64,000 bases of DNA from Rotaria sp. Silwood1 (taxonomy: Eukaryota > Rotifera > Eurotatoria > Philodinida > Philodinidae), in contig CAJNOP010000362.1 of assembly GCA_905250075.1 (NCBI GenBank), positions 141,821 through 205,820 on the forward strand, written 5' to 3'. The position numbers were made by a program, and so were the translations under genes. Below, one piece after another: positions 50,601-62,122 of the stretch. The notes below the pieces were generated by a model. The model saw only the letters and a program-made list of their open reading frames with translations. It searched no databases and was not told where the DNA came from. The stretch's first letter is position 1, and each line of letters opens with the position of its first letter.

Positions 50601-53600
50601 TGTTTCGGATAACATATGATGATGTAGTGTCCAATAAATAGATTTCACTTATATCATGAATATCTGTCTCATTCTGTGTAATCGAATAAGGGTGAGTGTG
50701 GATATGTGAGTCCGGGTATCGGCTATTCTTCTTCAATAACTAACAGTCACATCAACCACACCTACACTTACACTTCTTCTTCCTTGAAATGAAATCAGAA
50801 AAATCAAAGTCGTGTTGTAAGTTTTCATTGACAAGATTTTTAGCTCATATAAAATTAATAGAATTCTGTGACCACTGCTATCTTAATTAACTGGTAAAGT
50901 GATGATTCATGTCGGCTACAACATCGACTACTTGACGGATAAACTGCATTATAGTTTAAGCTTTGTAGGTGTGTAAATAGATTTTGTATAATTAGATCGG
51001 CAAAAAATCAATGTTTATGGATTTCAAGTTAATTTTTATTTTCTCCATTATTTGCTACTATTGAAAAAGTTCGGAAGCATTTTAATAATTTATTGTTTTT
51101 TATTGCACAGGTGCTCTTTTCCTTTAGATTATAATCTGAATGAAACAGAAAAATAAAATCTATTGAAAAAGAATTTTTATTGCTTTAATAAAAATCAACA
51201 ACAAAACATTTCTGATCCAGACTCTTCAATGCGAGTACATGATTATAGATAGGGAAAATGTGTCTTTATGCTTACATGTTATCTAACAGAAGAATGAAGA
51301 TGCATTTACATTTTATTAACAGAGATATTTTTTTACTTGCTGTTCTTACGTTGATTTTTAAAAACAATCGTAACATCAGTATAATCTAATTTCATATGCT
51401 TAGCTCTATATTGATCTTCTTCACATTACTACTGTTTTTTGTAACTTCAATTTGAATTCTACAAAAAAAAAAAACTATGCATCATTATCTTGTAATCCAG
51501 CTAACATATTGAGTAAACGAGACGAATAAACTTTTTCTTATTCTCATGATATTTTTATCTTTCCTATTTTACTCTTTGTTTTATTCATTTTTATAGTTGT
51601 TCTTACTGTTTGTTTTCCTAGTCATTTACTTGCTCGTTATTACTGATAAACTAATTACATTTGTGAGTTATTGTTAGTGATAAAAATTTTTAATATATGT
51701 ATATTGTTGACTGTTGTATGAACGCGTGACACATCTGAATAGATTACTAATACTTTCGCTTGTCATTATGATATACGTATATTCTGTAACGGCTGCATAC
51801 AATATCGACGCGCATTAGTAAGAGCACGAATTATAGCAATTGAAAGCAATCTGTCTCATATTATTTCTGTTACATGATAATATGCTATTCATATCGCTCG
51901 AAGAATTTATACATGAAAATAAACTTTATTTTAAATTATTAGCCGAAGAAAACAAAGGCTTCTCTGAATGTCTTGATATACCAGAGAATACAATGTATCA
52001 TTACGTAAGAGTTCGTTTTCATATGTAAACAGTCGATGACAATCGTGTTTTCATTCTTAAACTTCATTATAACTCTTAATCGACAATATCATGGATCAAT
52101 ACATAAGCAGGCGTGAACGATACTCATGCATAGATCTGATATCCATATCAATGACTCGTATAAAATAATATAGTATATTGAGTGAATAAGGCATTTAGTT
52201 GAAGGTAACTCGAGTTGAAGTGATCAGTACTATCTTAATATAACTTACCAATGACAAAATTCTCATGTGAGCAAATGAGGCATGACAATATTTTTTTTTT
52301 GTTATAGATAAGTAACCCAGTCATATACATAAATGATTTCGTCTTATAGAGATCTTGTTATCTTATACTTACGATTAACTATCAACTACAAATAATGATA
52401 TTTACTCTAATAATTGCTTCAATGCTGATATCATGGAGTTTAGTTATTGAAAACGTTGTGAAATCGAATGATGATGTTAATAAAAGGAAAAAAAGCCATC
52501 AAACTATAGGAAGAACTTTTCAAATTAGATAGGTTCACCACGCCTAAAAGACATGGCAAAGTCTATTCAAAAATTAGCAACGAAGGTGACCATGTCAGAA
52601 AGTTTTTTCGGGGAGTATAGCGGTCACTCATACTTTCTCTACGAGATGATGCGTGGTTACACCTAACAGTAACTGGAAAAAATTTTTCATGAATCTTTCT
52701 CACTTATTTCTGACGTTATCATGTTTTTAGAAAAAAGATATATGAACCACAATATAAAGTTGAAAATACTACGAAAAAATATTTAATTAGACAAGATATA
52801 GTCAGTATGCGTGTATATGTATACTTCACAAACAAAATTAGCTGTTAATTCTGTGAAAAATTGCATTAAGAAAACTTTTACATGTATGTAGTTGTTTTTC
52901 TTTCAATACGTAAAGTAATTATTTTCACCTATTCATATTATTATTTGTTTACCAATGACTTCTTCTGCATCGGTATAGTTACACATAGAAGTCTTATAAC
53001 AATCGTAACCTATTTTACAAAAACACTTTGCACAGTTATGAGATTAAGATCAATTTAAATACAATGTTTGTCACTGTAAAATTCACTCAGTTTTGAATAA
53101 GGTCGATTTGCTCCCAAGATAATTTTTGATTAACATTGGTTATGATTTAATTAATAAATTTAACAAACATGTACCCAAATGGCGTAATAAAAAACCAATG
53201 ATATCTCACAAAGACTGAATCTGTCAACGATTAAATCTTTTCACTTAGCTTGTCAGCATATGACGTATATACTTTTTTTTAAAAGTTTTAGTCATAGAGT
53301 TTAATGCGTGATATAATAAAGACACGGTCACTCGACGTACATTTAACTAGAGAGACGCACGTGCAATGCAAACAGTCTGTATTTCTAATTTAAACAGTTT
53401 ATATGACATGTTAGAGAATTCATAGACAAATAACTATTCTACTGCTTGCCTGAAAGTTTGTTTTCTTCATGTCAACGCGATTTTGTTTGTTTCGACGATT
53501 GTACATTCAAATTTCTGGTTAAGTTAGTTGAATATTTTTACAAGCAAACATACTTTCCTCTTTTTAAAATGTGAAATGTTGAAAATAACAATACATTATA

Positions 53601-53962
53601 ATAAAGAGTTGTTTTTTCTTAATTGCTTGTAAATGTAATTTTCAAGTATTTTTATGCTTGGGAACCGTAACCATGAAAACTATTTTTTAAATGGTATGAT
53701 GCATCAAGCAAAATATACTTCCTACGGTTTTCATTGATGAGATGCTTTTTTTTTTGCTTGTGAATGCAAATGTTACCGAGTGTATTTGTCAATTGTGATC
53801 GAGGCGTTTTTTGTTCTCTTCGTTTTTGAATCATCACTCTCACAGAACGGATAATTGTTTTTTTTCTATAAATTACTATAAATTTATTACACGTATGCAG
53901 AAAAAAACGAAACGACAGTTCTGACCTATTTTGATCAAGCAGCCACTATTTGCTGTCAAACA
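47700..53962. other. Large gene-poor region
   Basis: About 6.3 kb. The part 48400-49950 is less AT-rich and may be a decayed transposon: the frame 49103-49315 reads NCIICQKSKDEDCLQPLAS, a CxxC-containing pattern, but is short and interrupted. At 50690-50765 there are inverted TG-rich/CA-rich arms related to a second site at 61388-61450. No gene, tRNA or clear mobile element is supported. Confidence 0.4.
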
Positions 53963-54913
53963 ATGAATTTATTCGCGATATATGAAAATTTATGTGAGCA
54001 TGGATGCGAATTAGAATGGAGTTCAGTCATTAAAGTTTTATTTATCTTTTTTACAATATATTTAATCGATATATTCATTATTTTGCTTACTTTTAAACAA
54101 CATGAAAGTAGAAATACTTCCAAAGATAAACATATATATATACCCCAATGGAAATCGTGTAATCTTCATAATGAATATCAAGTTCAAATTCCAAACCATA
54201 TTCAATCCATGGCTCTAATTAGTTCATATAACGACATATTCAATGAGTTATCTCTATTTTCTACCATGGAGTCTATTACTGTATCAACTCAAAACATTGA
54301 TTTTTATGTTTTACCAACAGAAGAAATAGTTAAAGTAGATGTTCCAATTGTTCCATCCATAGAACAACGAGAATTGATATGTTATGTTGATGCTAGTTAT
54401 TCTCATCGTATGCAAATTGGTCATTCAGGTTTTCGTGCTTCAGATGGTTCAAGTACAGTTCATTGTTATTCTCCTACTTGTTCAAGAAGAGGTAGTACTG
54501 AAAGTGAAGTATTTGCTGCTGGTCTTGCTATTCAACATGCTTTTGAAAATCAATACGATACATTAATCATTTATACAGATAATTCTAAAGTCGAGCAACT
54601 TCTTTGTCGTCCTAAAGATAAAGATAGTTGTGATTATCCTGGTTTTTATCAGATTTTATCTCAATATCAACAACAACCGAAGAATAATAAGATTCGGGTA
54701 GAACGAGTTCGTGGACATCCAACACGTTATGAACAAGATCAATCTGACATAAAACGTGAGTTTGCTAAAATTGATCGACTTGTTCGTAAAAAAAATCAAC
54801 GATATATTCGACGACAACAAATTAAATATACAAGATTTTATCCGTCTTACTATTCATGCAATACTTTTACATATCATAGATGGGAAGTATATCAATGCTT
54901 ATTTTATTTTTGA
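53963..54913 (+). CDS. Membrane-anchored RNase H-fold protein
   Basis: Single exon, 316 residues. Residues 23-44 are a strong hydrophobic segment (VIKVLFIFFTIYLIDIFIIL). A linker of about 90 residues follows, then an RNase H-like domain at about 137-280. Candidate catalytic residues fall in the usual order: Asp143 in CYVDAS, Glu180 or Glu182 in TESEVFAAGLAI, Asp206 in YTDNSK, and Asp271 in FAKIDRLVRK, with RVRGHPTR (His252) just before the last helix, as in RNase HI. Soluble RNase H enzymes cut RNA in RNA-DNA hybrids; a membrane-tethered version is unusual. No reverse transcriptase, integrase or long terminal repeat is adjacent, so this is not simply part of an intact retroelement, though it could be a domesticated piece of one. 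Function and compartment unknown. Confidence 0.8.
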   Translation: MNLFAIYENLCEHGCELEWSSVIKVLFIFFTIYLIDIFIILLTFKQHESRNTSKDKHIYIPQWKSCNLHNEYQVQIPNHIQSMALISSYNDIFNELSLFSTMESITVSTQNIDFYVLPTEEIVKVDVPIVPSIEQRELICYVDASYSHRMQIGHSGFRASDGSSTVHCYSPTCSRRGSTESEVFAAGLAIQHAFENQYDTLIIYTDNSKVEQLLCRPKDKDSCDYPGFYQILSQYQQQPKNNKIRVERVRGHPTRYEQDQSDIKREFAKIDRLVRKKNQRYIRRQQIKYTRFYPSYYSCNTFTYHRWEVYQCLFYF

Positions 54914-56063
54914 TCGATTACTTCGAACTCTATAAATAAAAAATAAATATGTATCGAACGAAATATTTTAATGTATATGTGTAACATATTTTATAAAAAA
55001 AAGAATTATACGATCGCTCTTTCTTTAGTTTAGCATTTAAAATATTACAAGTTTTATGTGTTGTTTTTTTTTTTTTATTGAAATATATATATTTTTGACC
55101 ATGTTGATTTTTAATAAAGAAAAAAAAGTTCTCGATTAAAGAGTTCTGCTCATGTCGATATACCATCATCAACTGAAGTGAACTTCTTATTTCAACTAGT
55201 ATTTTCAAATATCTTATTAGTGATAATGGGATTATGATAAGTTGAGTATTAGTTATGAATGAATATATAACCAATATATATACTAGTGATTCATTGATAC
55301 ATAAATAAAAGTTTAGATGAAAATCAATTTTTTTATCCTTTGATTATACATTAGAATTAGAGGTCTCGATATGAGAGAGCGTCTGGGATGAGTCAATCTT
55401 CTCTTCCTACTTTTTACGTTGCGTCTATAAAAACTTCGAGTAGTTGTTGGAAAACTATCTGCCAATATTTAGATGGTAGTGTTTCTCAGTTACTTCCTGT
55501 CGGATAGGCTACCTTCGACTGCCTTTCAAATTTGTAACTTCCTTGTGCTTTTAAAAACTATCGAGAAAGCTCATTAAAGCGAATATGTTAATTTTGTCTA
55601 GCATCTATTTGGTATTAGTAAAATGTAATCAAGCAAAAATATGTTCTTCTAACATAGAATAAAAAGGTATGTCAAACATATTAAAAATAGCTCTTAAATG
55701 AGTAAGCATGATTGATCAGCTAGAAATCATGTCATGAGTCATCTAATCATCATCAAAGCGACATCTATATTCCAAAAACAATTTATTATCATTATATTTA
55801 TTTGATTTACTTATAGAACTTTCGATTTAAAATTTTTATTTCAATATACAATATTTCATTCAAATAAATCATAAGAATGAAGAGAGGCTTGTTTAGAGGT
55901 CGATAATTGGTTGTATAAGGACAAAATCCAAGATGAATTATTTATTTTCTAGTGCTTGCTCTTTCTTTATTTGTTGATTAATCTCTCCATTCATTCTTTC
56001 TTCTTATTGCGTGTGACCAGTGGTTGAATTCTCCCTCGAATCGTTCTTCGTCAAAGATTAAAA
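54914..56063. other. Intergenic spacer upstream of NF-YB
   Basis: About 1.15 kb containing the RNase H gene 3' region and the NF-YB promoter and 5' untranslated region. No other gene or repeat seen. Confidence 0.5.
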
Positions 56064-58175
56064 ATGGATTCAGACAATGATTCTGGTAATTCTAATGATG
56101 GTCCAATACATCGTCGTCGTACGCAAGGTACACGACCACCACCACCACCATCATCACATCAAAATAATTCCGTGCATCGAATGTCAACTGGTAATACAAG
56201 TGTTGATCGTACATATCATCCAACAAAAGAAGATGCACCTTATTCGGATGATGATGAACTTGATGAAGAAGAGGATGATGACGATGATCCTCGTCATCAT
56301 CATCAACAATCAACGTATCGTGGACGTGGACGACCATCACAACAACAACATTTAATGGATAGTTCATATGATGATGGAAATGACCATCATGATTTACCAC
56401 GATATACAGGTCCATTACGTGAACAAGATCGATTTTTACCTATTGCAAATGTTGCTAAAATTATGAAAAAAGGTGTACCAGAAAAAGGAAAAATTGCCAA
56501 AGATGCTAAAGAAACTATTCAAGAGTAAGATTATATTTTATTTTTCATTATTATCTTTTTTCAAAAGATTTATTTAATTAAATAAATAGATGTGTTTCGG
56601 AATTTATTTCATTTATTACAAGTGAAGCATCTGATCGATGTCTTCAAGAAAAACGAAAAACAATTAACGGTGAAGATATTATTTCGGCAATGTTAACATT
56701 GGGTTTTGATTCATATGTTGAACCATTACGAATATTTTTAACTAAAGTACGTGATGCATCAAAATATGATCGTACAATGACAATGGGTGGGGAATTAACT
56801 GATGATTTACGTATACAAGTTGCTCAAGCACAAGTTAATCAAACACCTGGACCCTTGGCTCAAGCCCAAGTTGCTACTACCGTTCAAGTACAACCACAAA
56901 CAACAGGAGCTTCGACTTCATTGTCTGGTCAAACAATAGCAGCTAAACCAGTTGTTACAGCAGCTAATCCAAATGGACTCGAGCCTTATGGACATTCAGT
57001 AAGATTTTTTGTTTAGTAATGAATCATTGAATTGGATGCAAACAACTTACGAGAGTATCTATCAAACTAATAATCTCCGTTGAACTCATATTTAGCTCAT
57101 GGTATAGATAGAAATCTTATAAGAAATTGTATCAATAAGTCTAGGATTATTTCTTTTCAAGATATCATATGCTTGATAACTGGCCTCGTTTTGGATTTCT
57201 TGTGTAAAAGTAGCATTTTTTGTTTAGGAAGAATTTCAAATCAAAACTTTGTGTCACGATATTTCTTGCGGTACTCTGTAATAAACTGGAAGTTCAGTAA
57301 AATGACCATAACTCGAGAAGAAACTTATAATGGAAGGAACTCTATGAGGATTTTTATCTATACTATAAGCTGAAGTAGAGAATATAAGTCGGATAGGTTG
57401 CCACATTAGTCAATACTATTTTACTGTAATAAATTATTTAGTTTCTTGAGCGTTATCTAATTTCTACATACAAACAATATATTTTAACTGCAATCAGATA
57501 ACAAGCAATGATAAATTCTTCTTTAACTTTTCTATTGTTTTAATATAGATCACTGATTTATGGTTGGATATGAACATGAAAAATATCCTTAGACTTCTAT
57601 TGACCATTTTTTGATTTATCTAGAAAATAGAGAGTATCAAAGTGCATAGAACACGGTAGGTTTTTCTGTTTTAAATCGTTTTGTAAACAGAACATAAGTG
57701 TTGTAATTCATACAACTGTTACATTTGTAGACGACAGTATTTTTGAGATAACAACAAAGGTTATTGTCCTATAGATAACTCTATATGCTCTATGATCAGA
57801 TACGAAATTAGCATGGTTGTCAACCTATAATTCATTAGCTTTAAACGAGGAAGTTATTGATTATTCGATAGGTTCAGTTCTAATATGATTCTGACGAACT
57901 ATGACCACCAACAGTGAGCCATCGACCATCAATCAACAAATTATTCTGGTCTAAGTTGATAACAGCTGTACAAAGCTCAAAATAGTTCGATTGAAAAATT
58001 GCCTATGACTTTAAAGTTCCTGGCTACGCAAATGATGATCATGATCATTTCGTCGATCTATTATATAATAATTTATTTACGTTTTTCTTTTTAGGTTCGT
58101 GTGGTAACTTGTATTCGAAACGATCAACCAGGTGAAAATCCTAATTATGTGTATACAATTCAACCGTATCAATAA
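56064..58175 (+). CDS. NFYB: Nuclear transcription factor Y subunit beta
   Basis: Three exons: 56064-56524, 56590-56998, 58095-58175; 951 bases, 316 residues. The histone-fold domain lies at about 119-210 ([56 protein letters not shown]) and is nearly canonical for NF-YB/HAP3, which pairs with NF-YC and then NF-YA to bind CCAAT boxes. The N-terminus is acidic and His/Gln-rich ([14 protein letters not shown]), and the C-terminus is Gln/Ala/Thr-rich, as in the activation region of animal NF-YB. The second intron is 1096 bp; reading into it gives a stop after VRFFV, a possible short isoform. The SGF11-like gene follows in the same direction 249 bp downstream. Confidence 0.95.
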
Positions 58176-58424
58176 ATAACTTAATATACACCTAACATAA
58201 TTTAAAGGACCGAAACAATTTGTACATTGTTTTTCGTTTTTTTTTGTCTCTTTGTTTGTACATTGTTTGTCTAACATATATCATCAGTGTATTTGTGTAT
58301 GTGTCTTTTTTTTTCTTTCGTTCTTTCGTTCTTTCTTTCTATTTTGCAACAAAACAAAACAAAAAACAAGAAAAATCTTTACTAATGGGCAATTATTTCT
58401 TCTTACAGATAAAATATTTATTCT

Positions 58425-59759
58425 ATGGACGAGTTATCTTTAATTATTCAATCAATAATTGATACTGAATTGGATGATCTTATACTTGATTTAGTTTATG
58501 AAATTCATTCATCACTTAAAGGAATACCTGAAGATCAACTTGAAATAAATAATAATGGTACTAAAACAAAAAATTTTTCAATACCATATTCACCATCACA
58601 AACAACACCTATTGAAAAACAAACATGTACTTGTCCTCAATGTGGTCAATCAAATATAATAGCCATACGATTTGCTTATCATCTAGCGAAATGTCTCGGT
58701 GAGAGAAAGAACAAAAAAGAATATTTTCATCAGGTTTTCTTTTTACTATTTGAAATCAAAAACTTTTATGGATTTTTTTTTTCATTTTTCAAGGTGTTGG
58801 TCGACGTTCATCTCGTCAAGCAAAAAATCGAATTGTTGATCAAGTTATGACTATAACAGCTTTATCAGATGATAGTCGATCAAATGGAGATGAATTTCAA
58901 AATATTGAACCAAATAATATTATGCCAGAAGATGCAGGATCTTGTACAGGTAAAATTTTTTAGTTTATTATTATTTTTTCACTATGATTAGGAATATATC
59001 CTTAGTTTTTGATTCAGTAAAGTCCTTATGAAGAAAAAAGATAAAACACTGAGAGAGTATCAGAAAAGCAATTCTGTGAATTTTCACCATTCTAGTTTTA
59101 TATCTGAAAAATATGACTTTCGAATTATTTATATAAGATTAAGTTGGTTTTCTGAGATCCTCCCAGAATTTCGTCGAATCGAAAACTAATGACATATTCG
59201 TAAACAGCTTGAATGAACAAAAATGTTTGATTGGTTTCTTTATTTAGATTCAACATCAAGCTCAAGTAATAATCATCGTCGAATAGTAAATGAAGATCAA
59301 GAATATACAGGTGATTTTGATAATGAGGATGAAGATGAAGATGATTGGAAACCGAAAAAGAAAAAACGACGAAATGCAACAATAACGACGAATAATGTAA
59401 ATAATAAGAAAAAAAGAAAAAAGAAAGATGATATTATTGCTATATCACAACCTATTGCTGAGCTTGATTTTCATAATTGTATCATTCCACTTGATAAACT
59501 TAGGTAAGAAATTTTTATTATTATTTTTTTTTCTGTTTAATCTTTATGTTGTTTTAGTCCACGAACACGGCATACTGTGGTTCCTTTGGTACCTTCAACT
59601 ATGTCATCAAATAATGAAAATATTTTTTTTAAAAATCGACAAATGTCACCATCTTCTTCATCACCACATTTTTCTGCTCGTTCACCACTAAATCTAGTCG
59701 AAGATGAACAATCATCAACAACATCGATTATTATGTTTCAAGAAGACAGTAAACGATAA
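58425..59759 (+). CDS. ATXN7L3: SAGA deubiquitinase-module subunit SGF11/ATXN7L3-like
   Basis: Four exons: 58425-58698, 58794-58949, 59248-59503, 59558-59759; 888 bases, 295 residues. The N-terminal helix (residues 1-35) corresponds to the part of Sgf11 that docks into the deubiquitinase module. The Sgf11-type zinc finger is at Cys70, Cys73, His86 and Cys90 (CPQCGQSNIIAIRFAYHLAK), followed by GVGRRSSRQAKNR, the basic nucleosome-facing tail. A long acidic then Lys-rich disordered region and a Ser-rich end follow. The protein would connect the USP22-type deubiquitinase to SAGA for H2B deubiquitination. TTACAG ends 16 nt before the ATG, so the mRNA is probably spliced at its 5' end. The 249-bp spacing after NF-YB would allow joint transcription. 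Confidence 0.92.
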
Positions 59760-60808
59760 TTCGTTTCGTTCTTCTTTTCTTTCTTTTTTGTTGGTTATTG
59801 TTTTAAATCTCTTGTATTATGTGTTCAGTCAATTTTTTTCTGGTGAATTTCAAAAGTCAAGAAATACAAAACAACAGAGAATTTTGATGATAAATTTATT
59901 TCTATGTTATCTTTCTTATAGCTGTCTGCTATCATTGACAAATCTTCTTCTTTTTTTTCTTTCTTTTTTAATTTGTACAACAATATGAAATATGATGTTA
60001 TATTCGCGAAAAAAAACAAGATGTAATAAAATACATATATATGTAAGTTTATTTCGTAATCAAAAACAATTCTATAGAAAAGAAACAATTTTTCGCACAA
60101 AAAACAACTCAAAAAAAAATGAAGATGATTCGATTCATTTTTTGACATGAGATAACTTCGAAGTGGTTCATTGTTTTTTTTTTTTGGTGAATCTATAAGA
60201 CACCATTCATAAAGGAAACCCAGATAAAGCTCATACTCTTCAAAGCTTAATATAAAAAAGGAACTTCATAGAAAAAGTCTATTTTTTCAAAGATATTAAA
60301 AACAGAAATGAAAATACACACATTTCATAAACAACAAACAAAAATCTGGTTAAATACAAAAGGGACTCAAACATCTAACAACGTTTATGTTATTAAACGT
60401 ACGAAGTTATTCGGATCAGATAGTTGTGTTATTAGATAACGGAAAATTCGAGACTTTGAATTTTTTTCAAAGTAATGATTTTTTTAATAAAAAGCTTGAT
60501 CCAAGGTCATCGAGTTAATATTATATTCATATTCAACTGATTTACATTCAGATTATTTCCTATGTAAAAGTGTACTTGAAAACAAATCAAGCTTAGAAAC
60601 TTCGCTGCAAGTTGTGTGGAAGAAAAGAAAAATATTCATTCAGAGACGTTCCATAAAAAAATCAAATGTTTTCAGATATCGAAAAACATGAGACTCAACC
60701 GATTTCGGATTTAGGCAACTTTTTCAGTGTTCAAATTAAGTCATATACCAATTGTTAAAGCTTGATTTGCTCTACAAAACAATATATAGTATTTCTCTCT
60801 GATCTTAA

Positions 60809-61381
60809 CACATTCACCCCGATTCAAATTTCATAGAAACTAACATCTTTAAATACGTTTTATTAGAAAACAAAATATACCACAAGATGCAGTATGAAAA
60901 GCTCTACAATCTACATCATAAAACTTATTTCAATTGTGTACTTTTTGTTTTCAAAATAAACTGAAATTGTGTGTGACCAATGTTTGAGGTTGCGAAAATT
61001 GATTGCACAGAATTTTGCTTTTTTCGAAAACAAAAAATAAACTTTACGATGTAGATTGTAGAGCGTTTCACACTGCATCGTGTGCTATATTTTGTTTTTT
61101 CTTACGAAATAATATTAGGTGATAAAAAGATGAAACAAAATGAAATTTCACATTCGTGCAAAAAAAATGATCGTTTCGCAACTTCGAAAACTAGTTATAC
61201 AGAGTTTTACTTTCTTTGAAAACAAAAATTACACAATTAAAATAAGCTTTACTATGGAGATTGTAGAGTTTTTCACGCTGAATCTTATGGTATATGTTGC
61301 TTTTTTAATAAAACGTATTTAGAGATTAAAATATGAAATACAAAGTGGGGTCCACCGGTGGACCCCATCGGGTCGAATGTG
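60809..61381. mobile_element. piggyBac-like MITE with TTAA target duplication
   Basis: The element lies between TTAA at 60805-60808 and TTAA at 61382-61385. Its ends are inverted: CACATTCACCCCGAT on the left and, as reverse complement of the right, CACATTCGACCCGAT. Further inside, TCTAAATACGTTTTATTA-type sequence pairs in inverted orientation on both sides. Blocks such as GTAGATTGTAGAG recur with variation within the element. No transposase frame is present. TTAA duplication is typical of piggyBac-type transposition. Confidence 0.7.
61346..61367. repeat. Perfect 22-bp palindrome
   Basis: A 22-bp perfect palindrome of GC-rich sequence centred on ACCGGT, inside the right terminal region of the TTAA-flanked element. 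The left end of the element has no counterpart, so it is an insertion or right-end-specific feature. Confidence 0.9.
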
Positions 61382-61391
61382 TTAATTTAGA

Positions 61392-61412
61392 GGGTGTGGG
61401 TGTGGGTATGGG
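61392..61412 (+). repeat. Short TGTGGG telomere-like tract
   Basis: The sequence is GGG followed by TGTGGG, TGTGGG and TATGGG. TGTGGG is the telomeric unit reported for bdelloid rotifers. A complementary CA-rich block at 61433-61448 faces it. Only about three units are present, so chance cannot be excluded. Confidence 0.45.
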
Positions 61413-61840
61413 TTTTATTCTTCTGATTGACTCACATCCACACCCATCGAGCATGTATCTCTGGTGTAAAAATCGAACTGAATCATCATACTGTAAGGAA
61501 ATAATCGAAGAGATAATGTGTGTATACTTTATTTTGAGCAGGGGGATATATCGTTATGATGTGGATCAATCAACTATAGTTGCCTGACGCTAACTTTGGT
61601 TCCCTTAAAATGACTCAGTATAGCCTACCATGTCCATTACTTGAATGCTTGGAAGATGGTTCATCGCATACTGTTCAATATGTTTTTTTCTATTCTCTCG
61701 CCATGCTATTAACTCATTTCTATGAAATCGCCTTTTATCATTCAAGGACATCTAATCTGCATAAGTGTCTCGCTGAATGGTGGGTATGTTTATTACCCAA
61801 TAAATTGTTTTCCTACTGTCCATGTACGGAAACAATGGAA

Positions 61841-61888
61841 TAATAATAATCGGCCGAAAAAGAATTTCTTTTCGGCCGACTATTATTA
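61841..61888. repeat. Inverted repeat / hairpin
   Basis: A 20-base arm containing AATCGGCCGAAAA faces TTTTCGGCCGACT across an 8-base loop, with one mismatch in the AT-rich base of the stem. No T-run follows directly. It could be a MITE remnant or a structural element upstream of the second TIR gene. Confidence 0.75.
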
Positions 61889-62122
61889 TTCGAAACAACG
61901 ACATTTAGTCTAAACTAGACACATATAAGTCATTGACTTATCTAAACAGTCGCTATTTACACAACTTTTCTTTAGATGAATGAAAATAACACAAAAAAGT
62001 CTGAAGAAAATAGAGTTGAGATTATTAAAACGAAATATGTTATAAAAATAATACTTCATCTTATATCGTATAAAAGAAGAACTTCTTTCACTGTTATAGT
62101 ACACATTGGTTTTTCACAGATA

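Larger units (their letters stand above)
59760..62122. other. Intergenic region with mobile-element remains
   Basis: About 2.4 kb between the SGF11-like gene and the second TIR gene. It holds a TTAA-flanked MITE (60809-61381), TG-rich telomere-like repeats right after it (61392-61412), and a strong hairpin (61841-61888). Frames at 61333-61587 and 61580-61843 run across these repeats and are not called as genes. Confidence 0.55.

Noticed and set aside
56077-56415. Val/His/Met-rich frames overlapping NF-YB exon 1
   Set aside because: They are shadows in other frames of the GAT/CAT-rich low-complexity part of NF-YB.
61333-61843. Two frames of 84-87 codons before the second TIR gene
   Set aside because: They cross the MITE end, palindrome and TG-rich repeat and show no protein features.
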